DNA from: Mycobacterium shinjukuense
GTDB taxonomy: Bacteria > Actinomycetota > Actinomycetes > Mycobacteriales > Mycobacteriaceae
NCBI RefSeq assembly: GCF_010730055.1
Contig: NZ_AP022575.1
Span: 3,348,001 to 3,412,000, forward strand
DNA length: 64,000 nucleotides
Reading direction: 5' to 3'
A model generated the notes under the pieces. The model worked only from the letters and a program-made list of their open reading frames with translations. It searched no databases and was not told the origin of the DNA. Shown piece after piece: positions 1 through 9,741 of the stretch. How positions within the stretch are numbered: position 1 is the first letter of the stretch; every line of letters starts with the position of its first letter. Both the position numbers and the translations under genes were made by a program.

Positions 1-1
1 C

Positions 2-550
2 ACGATCGATGCCGCGCTGGACCCATACCGGCGGGTCGTGGTGGTCGGCGGCGATGCCGACCTGGCCACCGTGCTGAGCCGGCTGTTGCGCACCGACCGG
101 CTCGACGTCGAGGTGGGCTACGCCCCGCGCCGGCGCACCGCCGCGACCCGGATCTACGGGTTGCCGACCGGGCGCCGGGCGGCGCGGCACGCGCGGCATG
201 GGGCCGCTCGGCGGGTGCCGCTGATCCGCGACGAGACCGGATCGGTGATCGTGGGCCGCGCTCGTTGGCTACCGGCCAACGAGCAGGCCCTGATCCATGG
301 CGAGGCCGTCGTTGACGACACCGTGCTGTTCGATGGCGATGTGGCCGGGGTGTGCGTCGAGCCGACGTTGGCTCTGCCCGGTCTGCGGGCCTCGGTACGC
401 GAGCGCCGGTGGCGCGGGTGGATCGCCGGGCGCGCCGCCCAGCTGGGCACCACCGGCGCCGTGGTGGTGCGTGACGGCGTCCCGGCACCCCGCCCGGTGC
501 GGCGATCGACGTTTTACCGCAACGTCGAGGGCTGGCTGCTGGTCCGGTAG
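2..550 (+). CDS. Conserved hypothetical protein (Rv0358-like), 5' end outside window
   Basis: The frame is open from the first bases of the window, and codons before the first Met at 38 read as coding (ALDPYRRVVVVGGDADLA), so the gene starts to the left. The visible 182 residues are rich in Arg and Val and end in STFYRNVEGWLLVR. No catalytic motif is recognised; the VVVGGDA stretch could begin a Rossmann-like strand, but that is a guess. Position directly before the M50 protease gene matches Rv0358 in M. tuberculosis as I remember it. Function unknown. Confidence 0.75.
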   Translation, partial: TIDAALDPYRRVVVVGGDADLATVLSRLLRTDRLDVEVGYAPRRRTAATRIYGLPTGRRAARHARHGAARRVPLIRDETGSVIVGRARWLPANEQALIHGEAVVDDTVLFDGDVAGVCVEPTLALPGLRASVRERRWRGWIAGRAAQLGTTGAVVVRDGVPAPRPVRRSTFYRNVEGWLLVR

Positions 551-569
551 CTTTCGACCGGTGAGGAAC

Positions 570-1340
570 ATGGGCAGGCGCGAGTCGGTGCGACCCAGCC
601 CGATCTTTCTGGGCCTGGTCGGTGTGACGGCCGTCGGGGGCGCGCTGGCCTGGCTGGCCGGGGAGACGGTGCAGCCGCTGGCCTACGCCGGGGTGTTCGT
701 CATGGTGATCGCCGGCTGGCTGGTGTCGCTGTGCCTGCACGAGTTCGGTCACGCGTTCACCGCCTGGCGATTCGGCGACCACGATGTCGCCCTGCGCGGC
801 TATCTCTCGCTGGACCCGCGGCGCTACAGCCATCCCATGCTGTCGCTGGGCCTGCCGATGCTGTTCATCGCGCTGGGCGGAATCGGCCTTCCCGGGGGCG
901 CGGTGTATGTGCAGACCGGGTTCATGAGCACCACCCGCCGAACGCTGGTCAGCGTGGCCGGAGCGGCGATGAACCTGCTGCTGGCCGTGCTGCTGCTGGC
1001 GGCAACCCGGCTGTTGTACCAGCCGGCGCACGCGGTGTTGTGGGCCGGGGTGGCGTTTCTGGGTTTCCTGCAGCTCACCGCGGTGGTGTTGAACCTGTTG
1101 CCCATTCCGGGCCTGGACGGTTACGACGCGCTGGAACCCCACCTGAGTCCCCAGACGCAGCGCGCGCTGGCGCCGGCCAAGCAGTTCGGCCTGGTGTTCC
1201 TGCTGTTCCTGTTCCTGACGCCGGCGCTGAACCGGTGGTTGTTCGGCATGGTGTACTGGCTCTTCGAGCTGTCCGGTGTGGACCACTGGCTGGCCGCCGC
1301 GGGCAACACGCTGACCCGCTTCTGGGGCGTGTGGTTGTGA
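570..1340 (+). CDS. Site-2-protease-like membrane metalloprotease, M50 family (Rv0359-like)
   Basis: A 256-residue polytopic membrane protein. The zinc-binding motif HEFGH lies at residues 57-61 inside a hydrophobic segment. The second family motif NLLPIPGLDGYDAL, carrying the third metal ligand near Asp183, is at about 175-188. Together these define the M50 family, which cuts transmembrane segments of substrate proteins. The start is ATG 570; an in-frame GTG at 561 is an alternative and there is no strong ribosome site for either. It follows the Rv0358-like gene by 19 bp, so the two are probably co-transcribed. Its 3' end marks the left border of the ESX island. The natural substrate cannot be told from sequence. 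Confidence 0.88.
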   Translation: MGRRESVRPSPIFLGLVGVTAVGGALAWLAGETVQPLAYAGVFVMVIAGWLVSLCLHEFGHAFTAWRFGDHDVALRGYLSLDPRRYSHPMLSLGLPMLFIALGGIGLPGGAVYVQTGFMSTTRRTLVSVAGAAMNLLLAVLLLAATRLLYQPAHAVLWAGVAFLGFLQLTAVVLNLLPIPGLDGYDALEPHLSPQTQRALAPAKQFGLVFLLFLFLTPALNRWLFGMVYWLFELSGVDHWLAAAGNTLTRFWGVWL

Positions 1341-1364
1341 CCCGGTGCGGCGTGCCGGGTGGCA

Positions 1365-2900
1365 TCAGCCAGCCGCGGGCGCGTCTGCTCGCTCCTTTGT
1401 GTCTTTGCTCTCCGCGACCTCCCTACGCCGCCGCTGCCCGATGACGGACTCGCTGTGCGGCCGGTCCTCGGTATACAGCGGTTCCTCACCCCCCAACCCG
1501 CGCTTGCCCTTGCGAGCGGCCTGATCCTGACCGCCGTGGCCGATCGGCGCGACGCCCATGCCACCACCGCCCATCGCCCCGCTCGCGGCTGGGTTCACCC
1601 GGCCAAGGCCCGCGAGGTCACGACCCGCAATTTGCCGTGCCCCAGGCTCACCGTCCCCCCCGGACAGTAAGGGCGCAGCCTCCAGCGGCACCCGCGGCAC
1701 GCCCCCACCCCCGCCAGCCCCGCCACCCCCAAGCGACGCCGGCTTTAGCGTCGGGAGTGTCGCGCCACTCGCCGACCGCGCACCGGTTGGCGGACGAACC
1801 GGCCCCGCGCCGCTCGGTGACGCCGGCTGTCCGGCAGGCAGCGTGGGCGTCTCGGGCAACCCGTCCGCGCCGGACAATCCAGAAGGAGGCCCGAGATCCG
1901 GACCGTCAGGAACGTCGGGGGGTAGTACAGCAGGGGTGGGCTCCGCCAACGGGCCCGAGGGCGAACTTCCCGAGATGCTGCCCTGAGCACTGGGGGGCAA
2001 CGATGGCTGGATGGTCGAGAGAGCCGTCATCTGGGCGTAATTGGCCAGCGCGTGCTCCGACTTGTGTTGAAAGTGCCGGTACAAGCGCTTCACGTAGTGA
2101 TGCCTGCTTTCAAAAGCTCGTGGTTTGGGCATGTGAGGCCAATCACTTTGGCCGGCCACGGGGGGAAAGATGGCGCGCTTCTCGGATCTGTAATGCTTGA
2201 CGTCTTTTTCGTCGGGATGGTGGTCGACGAGGGTTTGTTGTGCCGACTTGAGAGCTTGGGCCTGGCTGGCCAGCTGGTCGCACAATTGAGCCATCTCGTC
2301 TAGCCATTGCCGATGTTCATCAAAGGCCGCCTGAGCAGCCGTGGCCGCATCGCCTGTCCAGTGTTCAAAGGGCCGCAACCGCTGGGAGATTTCTTCCAGC
2401 ACTAGCCGGTAGGCCCTCCACGCATCCGCTGTCCTGCCCAACGACGCGCCCTGGTCATCATGGTGGACCCTCGTTACCGCCTCCTCCCACGGCAGGTATT
2501 CCGATGCGCCGGCGTTGGCCAACGCGTGCTCGGCCTTGGTGACGTCGGCGTAGGGCAACGCTACGAAACCCGCGTTCCCATCGGCTGCGTTGGTCGTCAC
2601 CGCCGACACCGGACCCTGGCCATTCACTGCCTGCGCGGCATTGTCGTCCACGTGCCCGTAGGCTTTGGCCGCGTTCCGCAGCGCCTGCGCCAGGCGCCGC
2701 CGCTCCCCTTCGCCCGCGTCGAGATACGTCTGCACCGCCTTGATGTTCAGCGTCAACGCTAGGTTCGCTTTGTAGGCCGCCGCCACGTGGCACGTCGCCT
2801 TGGGGCCTCCGTGTGGTCGCCCCGGTGCTGGGGCCTCCAGCTCGGCGGCTCTGGCCACAAGTTCCTGTGTGCTTACAACCAGGGTGTGCGATTTCGTCAT
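1365..2900 (-). CDS. espB: EspB-like ESX-1 secreted substrate
   Basis: 511 residues, against about 460 for M. tuberculosis EspB. The N-terminal half is the PE/PPE-like helical fold: a YxxxD secretion signal (YGHVD, residues 81-85) ends the PE-like part and a WxG motif (W181-T-G) sits in the PPE-like part (HWTGDAATAA). The C-terminal half is Pro/Gly-rich and then repeats EspB landmarks: LKPASLGGGGAG, the Gly-rich GGGGMGV block and a YTEDR..ESVIGQRRR tail. EspB is secreted by ESX-1 and forms ring oligomers. Start at ATG 2900 with a near-perfect AAGGAGG site. In ESX-1 espB follows espK/espL; here it is alone, about 28 kb from espK and convergent with the M50 gene. A shared island element lies about 350 bp upstream. 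Confidence 0.93.
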   Translation of the reverse strand: MTKSHTLVVSTQELVARAAELEAPAPGRPHGGPKATCHVAAAYKANLALTLNIKAVQTYLDAGEGERRRLAQALRNAAKAYGHVDDNAAQAVNGQGPVSAVTTNAADGNAGFVALPYADVTKAEHALANAGASEYLPWEEAVTRVHHDDQGASLGRTADAWRAYRLVLEEISQRLRPFEHWTGDAATAAQAAFDEHRQWLDEMAQLCDQLASQAQALKSAQQTLVDHHPDEKDVKHYRSEKRAIFPPVAGQSDWPHMPKPRAFESRHHYVKRLYRHFQHKSEHALANYAQMTALSTIQPSLPPSAQGSISGSSPSGPLAEPTPAVLPPDVPDGPDLGPPSGLSGADGLPETPTLPAGQPASPSGAGPVRPPTGARSASGATLPTLKPASLGGGGAGGGGGVPRVPLEAAPLLSGGDGEPGARQIAGRDLAGLGRVNPAASGAMGGGGMGVAPIGHGGQDQAARKGKRGLGGEEPLYTEDRPHSESVIGQRRRREVAESKDTKERADAPAAG

Positions 2901-3630
2901 GTCGAATAATCCTCCTTAGCGCTGCAGCACCCGTCACCAAAAGACGGCACGCCGGTCCACAGCCGTCACCGGCCGTGCGAGCACGGGCGGGACTCAGCGG
3001 CCCGACCGGCACCGGGAAACCCACCTGCCCCGCCCATCTCACAGCCTGACGAGCCCGTTCGACTCGCGCTCCCGGAACACGCGTCGAAACCCAAGCCAGC
3101 CGGGGTTAGCGATCCACAACTTGTCGCCGTCATTCGCGCTCCTGAAATACAGAGCCCGTTATCTGGAATGCTCTCAAGCCATGTATCGCGGCATTGCGTA
3201 TGACCCGGCCGACACGGTGCAGTGCGAGCTTGGAGCGAACGTGCGGCAACCATGAAATCCACTGGCCACGGCGGTATGGGCGGCCCGCTGGGCCAGCGTG
3301 CCCGGGCAGCCCAGCGCCCTTCGACGCGTCAGCGGCCCGGTGCGGGTGGTCGGGCGGGTGCGGTGGGGCCGCTACCTGTCGCTTGCCGAGATGCAGGGAC
3401 CCACCAGGTCGGACCATCGGGGATGTGGCAACTGCGGCAACGGTCATGGCGGCTCGCTTGTCGGCGCTGTCCGGTGTGAACGCAGTGGCGACGGTGCGCG
3501 TGATGTTCCTGAAGACCTCGCCGAGAAACGACTTTCGTTGCCTCGACTCCGCATCGGCTATCCCATTACATGGCGCGCCAGACTCTCACGTTCGAGTAGA
3601 CTCCCGCGGCACCCAACCGTTCGGCTGGAA
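2901..3630. other. Intergenic region upstream of espB-like gene
   Basis: About 730 bp between the espB-like start and the stop of the serine hydrolase gene. It holds the shared island element at 3236-3270. The open frames here (for example on the + strand from 3194) lack family features and mycobacterial codon habits and are not called as genes. It probably contains the espB promoter. Confidence 0.5.
3236..3270 (-). promoter_or_regulatory. Shared island upstream element, copy 1 (espB)
   Basis: Read in the sense of espB this is GTGGCCAGTGGATTTCATGG followed by TTGCCGCACGTTCGC. It matches the island consensus CCAGCGnATTTCAyGA plus TTGCCGAATrCyTGCCGAA, with the second half most diverged of the seven copies. 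It lies about 350 bp before the ATG. Function is inferred only from recurrence. Confidence 0.5.
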
Positions 3631-4908
3631 TCAGTTCCGCCAATTCTGGTCGTTCGCTATACGTTTGATCACTTCGGTGACGAACGGCAGCTCGGGAATA
3701 TCCGAGGTCGCCATGTCCGCCGGTGCTGCGTTGATCATCACCACAAGTCCGTTGCCACCGGTCTTGCTGGCCAAGAAAAAACTCAGGTATCCCGAATTGA
3801 ATCCGGAGTGCCCAAACCAGTCCCCGGTCGGCCGATCGTCGGGGATGTGGTCCATGAACGTCGCATCCATATTGACGTCAAAACCTAGCCCCCAGGGGGC
3901 AATACACGCGGCAGTGTTCGGTTCAGCGGTGGACAAACAGTGCCCGTCGGGCATCCTGGCGGGCTGGCGCGTCATCATTGCGCGAGCCACGGAGCCGGGT
4001 ATCGGTGAGGGCCAGCCGGCCAGCGCTTCCTGGAACGCGATCATGATGCGTGCCATGTCGATCGGTGTACTGACCATGCTCCCCGATGCCTTAGCAGTGA
4101 ACACCCGCGCACCGCCGGGTAGCGCCGACCCGTCGGGCAAGTAAGGCACCGCAAGCCTGTCGGCGAGCGCCGCACTCGGTGGGGCCGCGAAGCTACTGTT
4201 GCGCAGCCCTGGGATCTTGTCCAGCACATACTCGTCCACGATCCGCTCAAACGGGCGCCAGTCGTTCTGCTGCTCTACCGCCGCCTGCAACATCGTGTAG
4301 CCGCCGGGCGCATACTCCCACCGCGTCCCCGGCTCGGTGGCCACCGTGATCGGCGGTGTGGTTGCCGGCGGCTGACCATTGAGTTCCTGGGCAAGCGTCG
4401 GCAGGACCTGACCGGGCTCCAAACCCGAGTAATGAAAAGCGGCGATCCCCGCCGTGTGCGACAGCAACCCCTGCGCGGTGACCGGCCGTGAATACGTATT
4501 CGGCACCGTCCACATACTGCCATCGGGGAAACGGATCGGCGCAAACGGTGCAGTCAGCGACACACCGTGGTCAAAAAACGACTCGATGATCGCGATGGCC
4601 GCGATTGGCTTGCTCACCGAAGCAATCTGAAACGGCGTGTCGGTGTTCACTTTCCGCCCCGTGTGAACATCGGCCAGACCGAATCCCGCCGCCCACTCGA
4701 CACGATAGTTCTTCACGACCGCGACCGAAGCACCTGGAATCTGCGCACTATGCATCTCGCCCTCGATCCATGATGCAAAATCGGCGGGCGGTTGTCCGGT
4801 TTTGGGCGCACCCGCCGCCGGCGGCGCCCCAACACCCGCACCAGTCACCGCTCCAAGTAGCGCAGCAGTCACGGCTGCCATGGCCTTTACCAATGTGCGC
4901 ACCCGCAT
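3631..4908 (-). CDS. Secreted serine hydrolase of the beta-lactamase/DD-peptidase fold
   Basis: 425 residues with a signal peptide (VRTLVKAMAAVTAALLGAV, then an Ala-rich stretch to about residue 34). The class C/PBP-like catalytic motifs are in order: SVSK at 97-100 (nucleophile Ser97, Lys100), YAP at 199-201 where YxN is usual, and HSG at 367-369 in place of KTG. Replacement of Asn in the second motif and the HxG third motif are common in esterase-like members, so an esterase, amidase or peptidase is as likely as penicillin binding. Start ATG 4908. It lies 90 bp downstream of the PPE gene on the same strand and is likely co-transcribed with it. Substrate unknown. Confidence 0.85.
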   Translation of the reverse strand: MRVRTLVKAMAAVTAALLGAVTGAGVGAPPAAGAPKTGQPPADFASWIEGEMHSAQIPGASVAVVKNYRVEWAAGFGLADVHTGRKVNTDTPFQIASVSKPIAAIAIIESFFDHGVSLTAPFAPIRFPDGSMWTVPNTYSRPVTAQGLLSHTAGIAAFHYSGLEPGQVLPTLAQELNGQPPATTPPITVATEPGTRWEYAPGGYTMLQAAVEQQNDWRPFERIVDEYVLDKIPGLRNSSFAAPPSAALADRLAVPYLPDGSALPGGARVFTAKASGSMVSTPIDMARIMIAFQEALAGWPSPIPGSVARAMMTRQPARMPDGHCLSTAEPNTAACIAPWGLGFDVNMDATFMDHIPDDRPTGDWFGHSGFNSGYLSFFLASKTGGNGLVVMINAAPADMATSDIPELPFVTEVIKRIANDQNWRN

Positions 4909-4998
4909 CTCCTCATCGGCCCACGTGCGCGCACCGGGAAAGCCCTCGTGCGGCGCCTCATCGCGACCCAGCTGTACCCCAGAAATGGTGTCGGCACT

Positions 4999-6888
4999 TT
5001 ACGGTTGACCGAAGAAACCCGACTGGTCATTCCCCCTGTTGAAGCCCCCCGAGCTGTTGGTGCCGGCGTTGGCCACACCGGCGTTACCGCTACCGGTATT
5101 AAAGAAGCCCGTACCGCCGATGCCGGTGTTGACCAAACCTCTATTGAAGCTGCCGGAGTTGCTGATACCCGCAACGTGGTCGCCGGAATTCATGATGCCG
5201 GAGCCGAAACCGACGCCCATGGTCGTGTTGTGAAACCCTGAGGTACCGGTGCCGGAGTTGAAAAATCCTGAAACGTTTGTACCAGTGTTTCCGAAGCCCG
5301 AGATCGAACCGATTTGGGTTATTGAGCTTCCGATGCCGGTGTTCACGCTGCCCGCATTGAAAAGGCCCGTATTGGTGTTACCCGAGTTAAAGAAACCCGT
5401 GTTGAAATTACCCGAGTTGAAGCTTCCCGTATTTGCACCATCCGCCGAAAGTGCGCCACCCGAATTGAAGCTGCCGGTGTTGCGCCAACCCGAGTTCGCG
5501 AATCCCACGTTACCGATGCCCGAATTACCGCTACCCATATTTTCGATGCCCGAGTTGCCGAATCCTACATTACGTTCGCCGCCGTTCCCAAAGCCGGTGT
5601 TGATAGCGCCCCCATTCCAGCCGCCGGTATTGACGGAGCCCGAGTTCGAAAAGCCGAAGTTATTGTCGCCCGAGTTAAAGAAGCCGACGTTATTGTCGCC
5701 CGAGTTGAAGAATCCGATGTTGTTGCTACCTGAGTTTCCGAAGCCGAGATTCCCGACGCCCGAGTTCAATCCGCCAATTCCTACCATATTATTTCCGGTG
5801 AGCCCGAAACCAATGTTGTTGTTTCCGTGGTTGCCAAATCCAATGTTACTGTTGCCGGAATTTCCAAACCCGACGTTGCCGTTGCCATCGTTTCCGCCAC
5901 CCCAGTTGAAGGAACCGTTGTTTCCGCTACCGACGTTGGAACTGCCGACATTCCCGCTGCCCAAATTTGCGTCGCCGAGTCTGTTCCCGAACCCGAAGTT
6001 TCCGGACCCGCCGTTGCCGCCGCCCAGATTGATATTACCAAAGTTACCGAAACCGAAGTTGGTATTACCGTTGTTTCCACTGCCCAGGTTTGCCAAACCA
6101 ACGTTGCCACCGCCCAGGTTTATGCTGCCGGTGTTCCCGCCGCCCAGATTGAAGCTGCCGATGTTGCCGCCGCCGAAATTGAAATCGCCAGTATTCCCGC
6201 CGCCCAGATTGAAGCTGCCGATGTTCCCAAGACCCACATTCCCGATCCCGATGTTGCCTAGCGTCAACAAAGCCGCAACACTCCGCCCAAGCGGGTTAGC
6301 CGCGGCCAACACCGAGTTGGCCGCCACGGCGTGCGGACCTGACCACCCGGCCGCACCGACTAGTGCTTTCAACGCACCCTCCCAGGGCGACAGCTGCGCG
6401 ACCACCGCCGATGCCTTCGCGTGATAACCCGACATCGCGGCGACATCCTGAGCCCACAGCTGCTCATACTCTGCCTCCGCCGCCGCGATCGCCGGAGCGT
6501 TCTGCCCCAACAGATTCGACACCACCAGCGACACCAGCTGGGTCCGATTCGCTGCCACCGCACCCGGGTGCGCCGTGGCCGCCCGGGCCGCCTCGAACAC
6601 CGCAGCCGTGGCCTTCGCCTGCGCAGCCGCACCCGCTGCCAGCGCCGCCGATGTGTTCAGCCAACTCACATATGGAGCTGCCGCGCGCGCCATCGCCATC
6701 GCCGCCGCACCCTGCCACGACCCTTCGGCCAAGCCGGCAGTGACCGACGAGAACGAGACCGCCGCCGAATCCAGCTCCCCAGCCAAAGCGTCCCACGCCG
6801 CCGCCGCGGCCAGCATCGGACCCGACCCCGCGCCGGCGAACATCCGAGCCGAGTTGATCTCTGGCGGCAAGATCGTGAAATTCATCAT
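4999..6888 (-). CDS. PPE family protein, MPTR subfamily
   Basis: About 629 residues. The first 180 are a typical PPE domain: MNFTILPPEINSARMF with the PPE motif, then a WQG (WxG) turn in EGSWQGAAA, then QLVSLVVSNLLGQNAPAIAA. The remainder is a long array of NxGxGN pentapeptide-type repeats (major polymorphic tandem repeats) that ends in SGFFGQP. PPE proteins are exported by ESX systems with PE partners and EspG chaperones; there is no PE gene next door. The start is taken as ATG 6888; ATG 6885 (MNFTIL) is equally possible, and a TTG at 6894 is less likely. The shared island element lies 160-200 bp upstream, which ties its control to the Esp genes. Confidence 0.92.
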   Translation of the reverse strand: MMNFTILPPEINSARMFAGAGSGPMLAAAAAWDALAGELDSAAVSFSSVTAGLAEGSWQGAAAMAMARAAAPYVSWLNTSAALAAGAAAQAKATAAVFEAARAATAHPGAVAANRTQLVSLVVSNLLGQNAPAIAAAEAEYEQLWAQDVAAMSGYHAKASAVVAQLSPWEGALKALVGAAGWSGPHAVAANSVLAAANPLGRSVAALLTLGNIGIGNVGLGNIGSFNLGGGNTGDFNFGGGNIGSFNLGGGNTGSINLGGGNVGLANLGSGNNGNTNFGFGNFGNINLGGGNGGSGNFGFGNRLGDANLGSGNVGSSNVGSGNNGSFNWGGGNDGNGNVGFGNSGNSNIGFGNHGNNNIGFGLTGNNMVGIGGLNSGVGNLGFGNSGSNNIGFFNSGDNNVGFFNSGDNNFGFSNSGSVNTGGWNGGAINTGFGNGGERNVGFGNSGIENMGSGNSGIGNVGFANSGWRNTGSFNSGGALSADGANTGSFNSGNFNTGFFNSGNTNTGLFNAGSVNTGIGSSITQIGSISGFGNTGTNVSGFFNSGTGTSGFHNTTMGVGFGSGIMNSGDHVAGISNSGSFNRGLVNTGIGGTGFFNTGSGNAGVANAGTNSSGGFNRGNDQSGFFGQP

Positions 6889-7410
6889 GCCCAACTCTTC
6901 TCAATTACAATTACCCAATTACAATTAGCCGGCCTCGCCGTGCGCCGGTACCGTGGCGGCGCTATCACCACCGGCTGTTGTGTACGGTTCTTAAGCCGCT
7001 GGCGTGTGCCGCTGGTGTGTTGAACCTCAAGCATGTATAGGCCAAGATCGGTTCGGCAAGTATGCGGCGATCGTGAAATGCGCTGGCCGCGTCAACGTCG
7101 CCCGCCAACCTGGGTACGTGTCCGGCGTGTGTTCCCACCCGCCAGGCGAGCAGGGCTGCATTCCATCACGGTCATAGGGTCCCTACATGGCCAGCAAATA
7201 GGGCAGTGAGCCAGCTGGCCCACTAACACTAACGCAACAGTGGCTCGGTGTCGGACCTAGCGACCCTTGGTCGCTAGTCATGGGTCGGTTGGCTTGGAAG
7301 GCAAGGGCCTCTTCACGGCCCGGGCAGGGGTGCAACAGCCTCTGAAGTGCCTTGGACGGATGAGTGCCGCGGTGCTCGGTGGTCGGGTGCCGCCGATCGG
7401 TGTTGGCCGG
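6889..7410. other. Intergenic region between PPE gene and degraded espE-like copy A
   Basis: Contains the PPE upstream element (7050-7089) and, from about 7200, sequence into which the decayed 3' end of copy A runs. No separate gene is seen. The tandem ACAATTACAATTA-like stretch just upstream of the PPE start is AT-rich and could hold a promoter. Confidence 0.45.
7050..7089 (-). promoter_or_regulatory. Shared island upstream element, copy 2 (PPE)
   Basis: In gene sense it reads GCCAGCGCATTTCACGATCG followed by CCGCATACTTGCCGAAC, very close to the consensus of the seven copies. It begins about 160 bp upstream of the PPE start. A further match (GGTTGGCG in gene sense) is shared with the copy upstream of the espE-like gene at 21.5 kb, so the conserved block may be longer than 36 bp in these two. 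Confidence 0.6.
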
Positions 7411-7413
7411 GGT

Positions 7414-9119
7414 GTTGTCCGGTTTGCCGGGTGTGTTCGGCCTCGCCGGCCGGTTCGGCCTGGCCGGTTGACGGGCCGGGGTTGACGGGTGCCCGCCCAC
7501 CCCGGTGGCCGCCGGCGCCGGCCCGGTCGCGGTGCTCGACGTCGTGGTCATCACCGCGGGTGCGGGCGGCCGCGGGCGCGGGCTCACCCGCCGCCGCGGG
7601 CGTCGGTGGGGCAGCCGGGCGCGCCCACGCCGGTCGCTCCGGTCGGGCCGGCTGGGCAGCGATGCCCGCCGCCACCGGGCGCAGCGGGCCCACCCACCCA
7701 CCCCGACCGCGGTATGTACCCCCGCACCATCCCTGCGCCGGGGCCGCGGCGCCACCCGACCCGCGGCCTTGGCGCCGCTGGTGATCGCGCGGTCCTCGGG
7801 GTCCACCCGCGGGTCGCATTCCTTGGCCGGCCCGCGCCGGCGTCGGTTGGTTTCACGGTGGTGTGCTGCCGGTTCCCGGGCGACGATGCGGCGCCGGCGG
7901 CCGCGCTCACCCGCTGGTAGCGGTGGGTGGCCTCACGGATCGATGATGCGGTCTGTTGGGAATGCTCGACCAACACTGCCTGCATGGTGGCGCAGGTGAT
8001 CAGCACGGGGGTGCAGACCAGGATTTGGTATTTAAGCGACAGGCTCAGCAGCCCCAGACGCTGCAGGGCTTCGGCCACCAGGGCGCAGACGGTCAAAAAC
8101 CCGATGCTGGTGCCCAGGGCAATGCGCGTGTGGGTGATCTGGTCGGCGTGGTCTTGGACCAGGTGCTGGATGCGCTTGTCGGCCTCGGCCATCTGTGTGA
8201 TCAATTCCCGCAGACCGGTGTTTTGGGCGTCGTAGGCTTCGGCGGCCAGGCCTTGCCACCCGTGGTGGGCCGAGGCCGCCGGCAACTGGTCAGCGATGCG
8301 GCCCAGTTTCGCCGAACCGCTGCCGAACCTTGCGCCGTTCTCGTCGCCGAACCCATCCAACAACGTCATCGCGGTAATCATCATTATCGCCGTATAAATA
8401 ATGAAGGCATCAGACCACTTATCCGGCTGGTCACCTTTAGCCGGCTCTATTTTGTCCTGCTCGGTGTTGGCAGCATAGTTCTCAACAGAATCCGTGGCGG
8501 ATTTTTCCAGCGAACCGTCCCCAGGCTCATCGGGTTCCACTTCCGCTTTACCGTCGTTGGACTCTCCATCAGTTTGAACTTGCCCTTCATCAGGTTGAGC
8601 TTCGCCACCTCCGTTCTCGTTTTTGCTCTGACTTTCAACTTCTTTAGGTTTCCGTTCCAGCGGTTCTTCATCGGAATCGGACTTGAAATCATCTTCTTTA
8701 TCCTCATCTTCTTTATCTTGCGAAAAAGAACTGCCTTCGGTCGTGTCGTCGGAGTCGGGTCCGTCTAACCGGTACTGCTGCTGCCGAGCATAGTCGAGCT
8801 TCAGGGATCCGGTATCACCCTCTTCTATGATGTTGCCATTCCCGTCATATACACGGTACCAATCGTCGCCGGTATGCACTATAATTCGGGAGTTGGGCGA
8901 AAGTGTGACATTAAGGTCTGGCAGCCCATCTGTCGAAATGGTCGTTGCGGAGAATGCCTCCGAAGTTGGTGATGTTGTAGATGTAGGAGTGGAGGCTGTA
9001 ACAGGTGTATAATCTTCTGAGTTTGTAAACGATGAAGTACCAGAGCTCACGGAAGAATCGGGATTTTCGCCCTCACCCTCGTCGTCGGATGAAGCGGAAC
9101 TGCCGGAGTGGTATTCCAT
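7414..9119 (-). pseudogene. espE-like copy A with frameshifted C-terminus
   Basis: The open frame (7584-9119, 511 residues) starts at ATG 9119 after AAAGGACACCGCA. It has a Ser/Thr/Asp/Glu-rich N-terminus that includes DDWYRVYDGNGNIIEEGD, then the acidic block shared with the other copies, then the common core: a hydrophobic segment (FIIYTAIMMITAMTLLDG), the WxG motif (HHGWQGLAAEAY), and two more hydrophobic segments. Near 7815 a run of four G seen in the other copies is three G here, and a net 4-base loss follows near 7690. The Pro/Arg-rich C-terminus is therefore read out of frame, and its ancestral end is recognisable down to about 7414. The protein may still be made, with a foreign tail. 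Confidence 0.75.
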
Positions 9120-9648
9120 TGCGGTGTCCTTTCTAGCTCTCTAGCTGATGTGATGTTCTGGCGGCCAGTTGGCCAACTCGGGCCTTCCGAGTTGTGAATG
9201 CGAGCACCCGAGTCTCGCCGCCGACGGTTGCAGCCCCGAGGCTTAATAGCGCATCGCAATAGCGGTAGCTCACCGTATGATCGCCATCGACCGTTCCGCC
9301 GAGCCCGACAGCTGGGTGATATGGGCACACCACGCCGACCGTGGCGGGCGGTCTTTCGGCAGGTATTCGGCAATAGTGAAATCCGCGACCACAAGACCGG
9401 GCTCCGCGCGTCGGGGGCATTCGAGAAGGCCGTTTGACGACGCCGTCCCGTAGTCCGCAACCGCCCCAAGAGCGGCACGTGCGTGGCACCCGGAAGCCCA
9501 GCAAGCTGACGGCTCCGCTTGCTCGTTGGAGACTCCGCTGTGGGGTGTTGTCGCCGGCGCCGGCACGCACGCTTCGGTGCGCAACTGTCGTGGCGGTGGG
9601 GCCCGGTCACTAACGCCTCGGTATCGTGGTCGTGCTCCACACGAGCGT
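9120..9648. other. Intergenic region upstream of copy A
   Basis: Holds the element at 9352-9391 for copy A. The overlapping open frames on both strands here do not resemble any family I know and look like chance frames. From about 9649 a second element faces the opposite way, so this stretch may be what remains of a divergent promoter region. Confidence 0.45.
9352..9391 (-). promoter_or_regulatory. Shared island upstream element, copy 3 (copy A)
   Basis: Gene-sense reading is GTCGCGGATTTCACTATTGC then CGAATACCTGCCGAAAG. It lies about 235-270 bp upstream of the copy A start codon and differs from the consensus mainly at CCAGCG, which is GTCGCG here. Confidence 0.6.
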
Positions 9649-9692
9649 TTCGACCAGTGCACTTCATCAATGCCGAATGCCTGCCGAAAGCA
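9649..9692 (+). promoter_or_regulatory. Shared island upstream element, orphan copy 4
   Basis: On the + strand it reads CGACCAGTGCACTTCATCAA then TGCCGAATGCCTGCCGAAAG, one of the best matches. It faces a 3' fragment of an espE-like gene that begins only about 50 bp downstream. The element, with the body of its gene missing, is best read as the upstream end of a deleted espE-like unit. Confidence 0.6.
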
Positions 9693-9741
9693 CAGACTCT
9701 ATCGTCAGGCGGTGACTCGACTCGCTTGGCTTGACGGCTCC

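Noticed and set aside
5039..6424. Pro/Leu-rich frames antisense to the PPE gene
   Set aside because: Shadow of the MPTR repeat.
7956..8768. 270-residue frame antisense to copy A (repeated opposite copies B, D and E)
   Set aside because: It recurs only because the core repeats. No start signal, and its end changes with each N-terminus.
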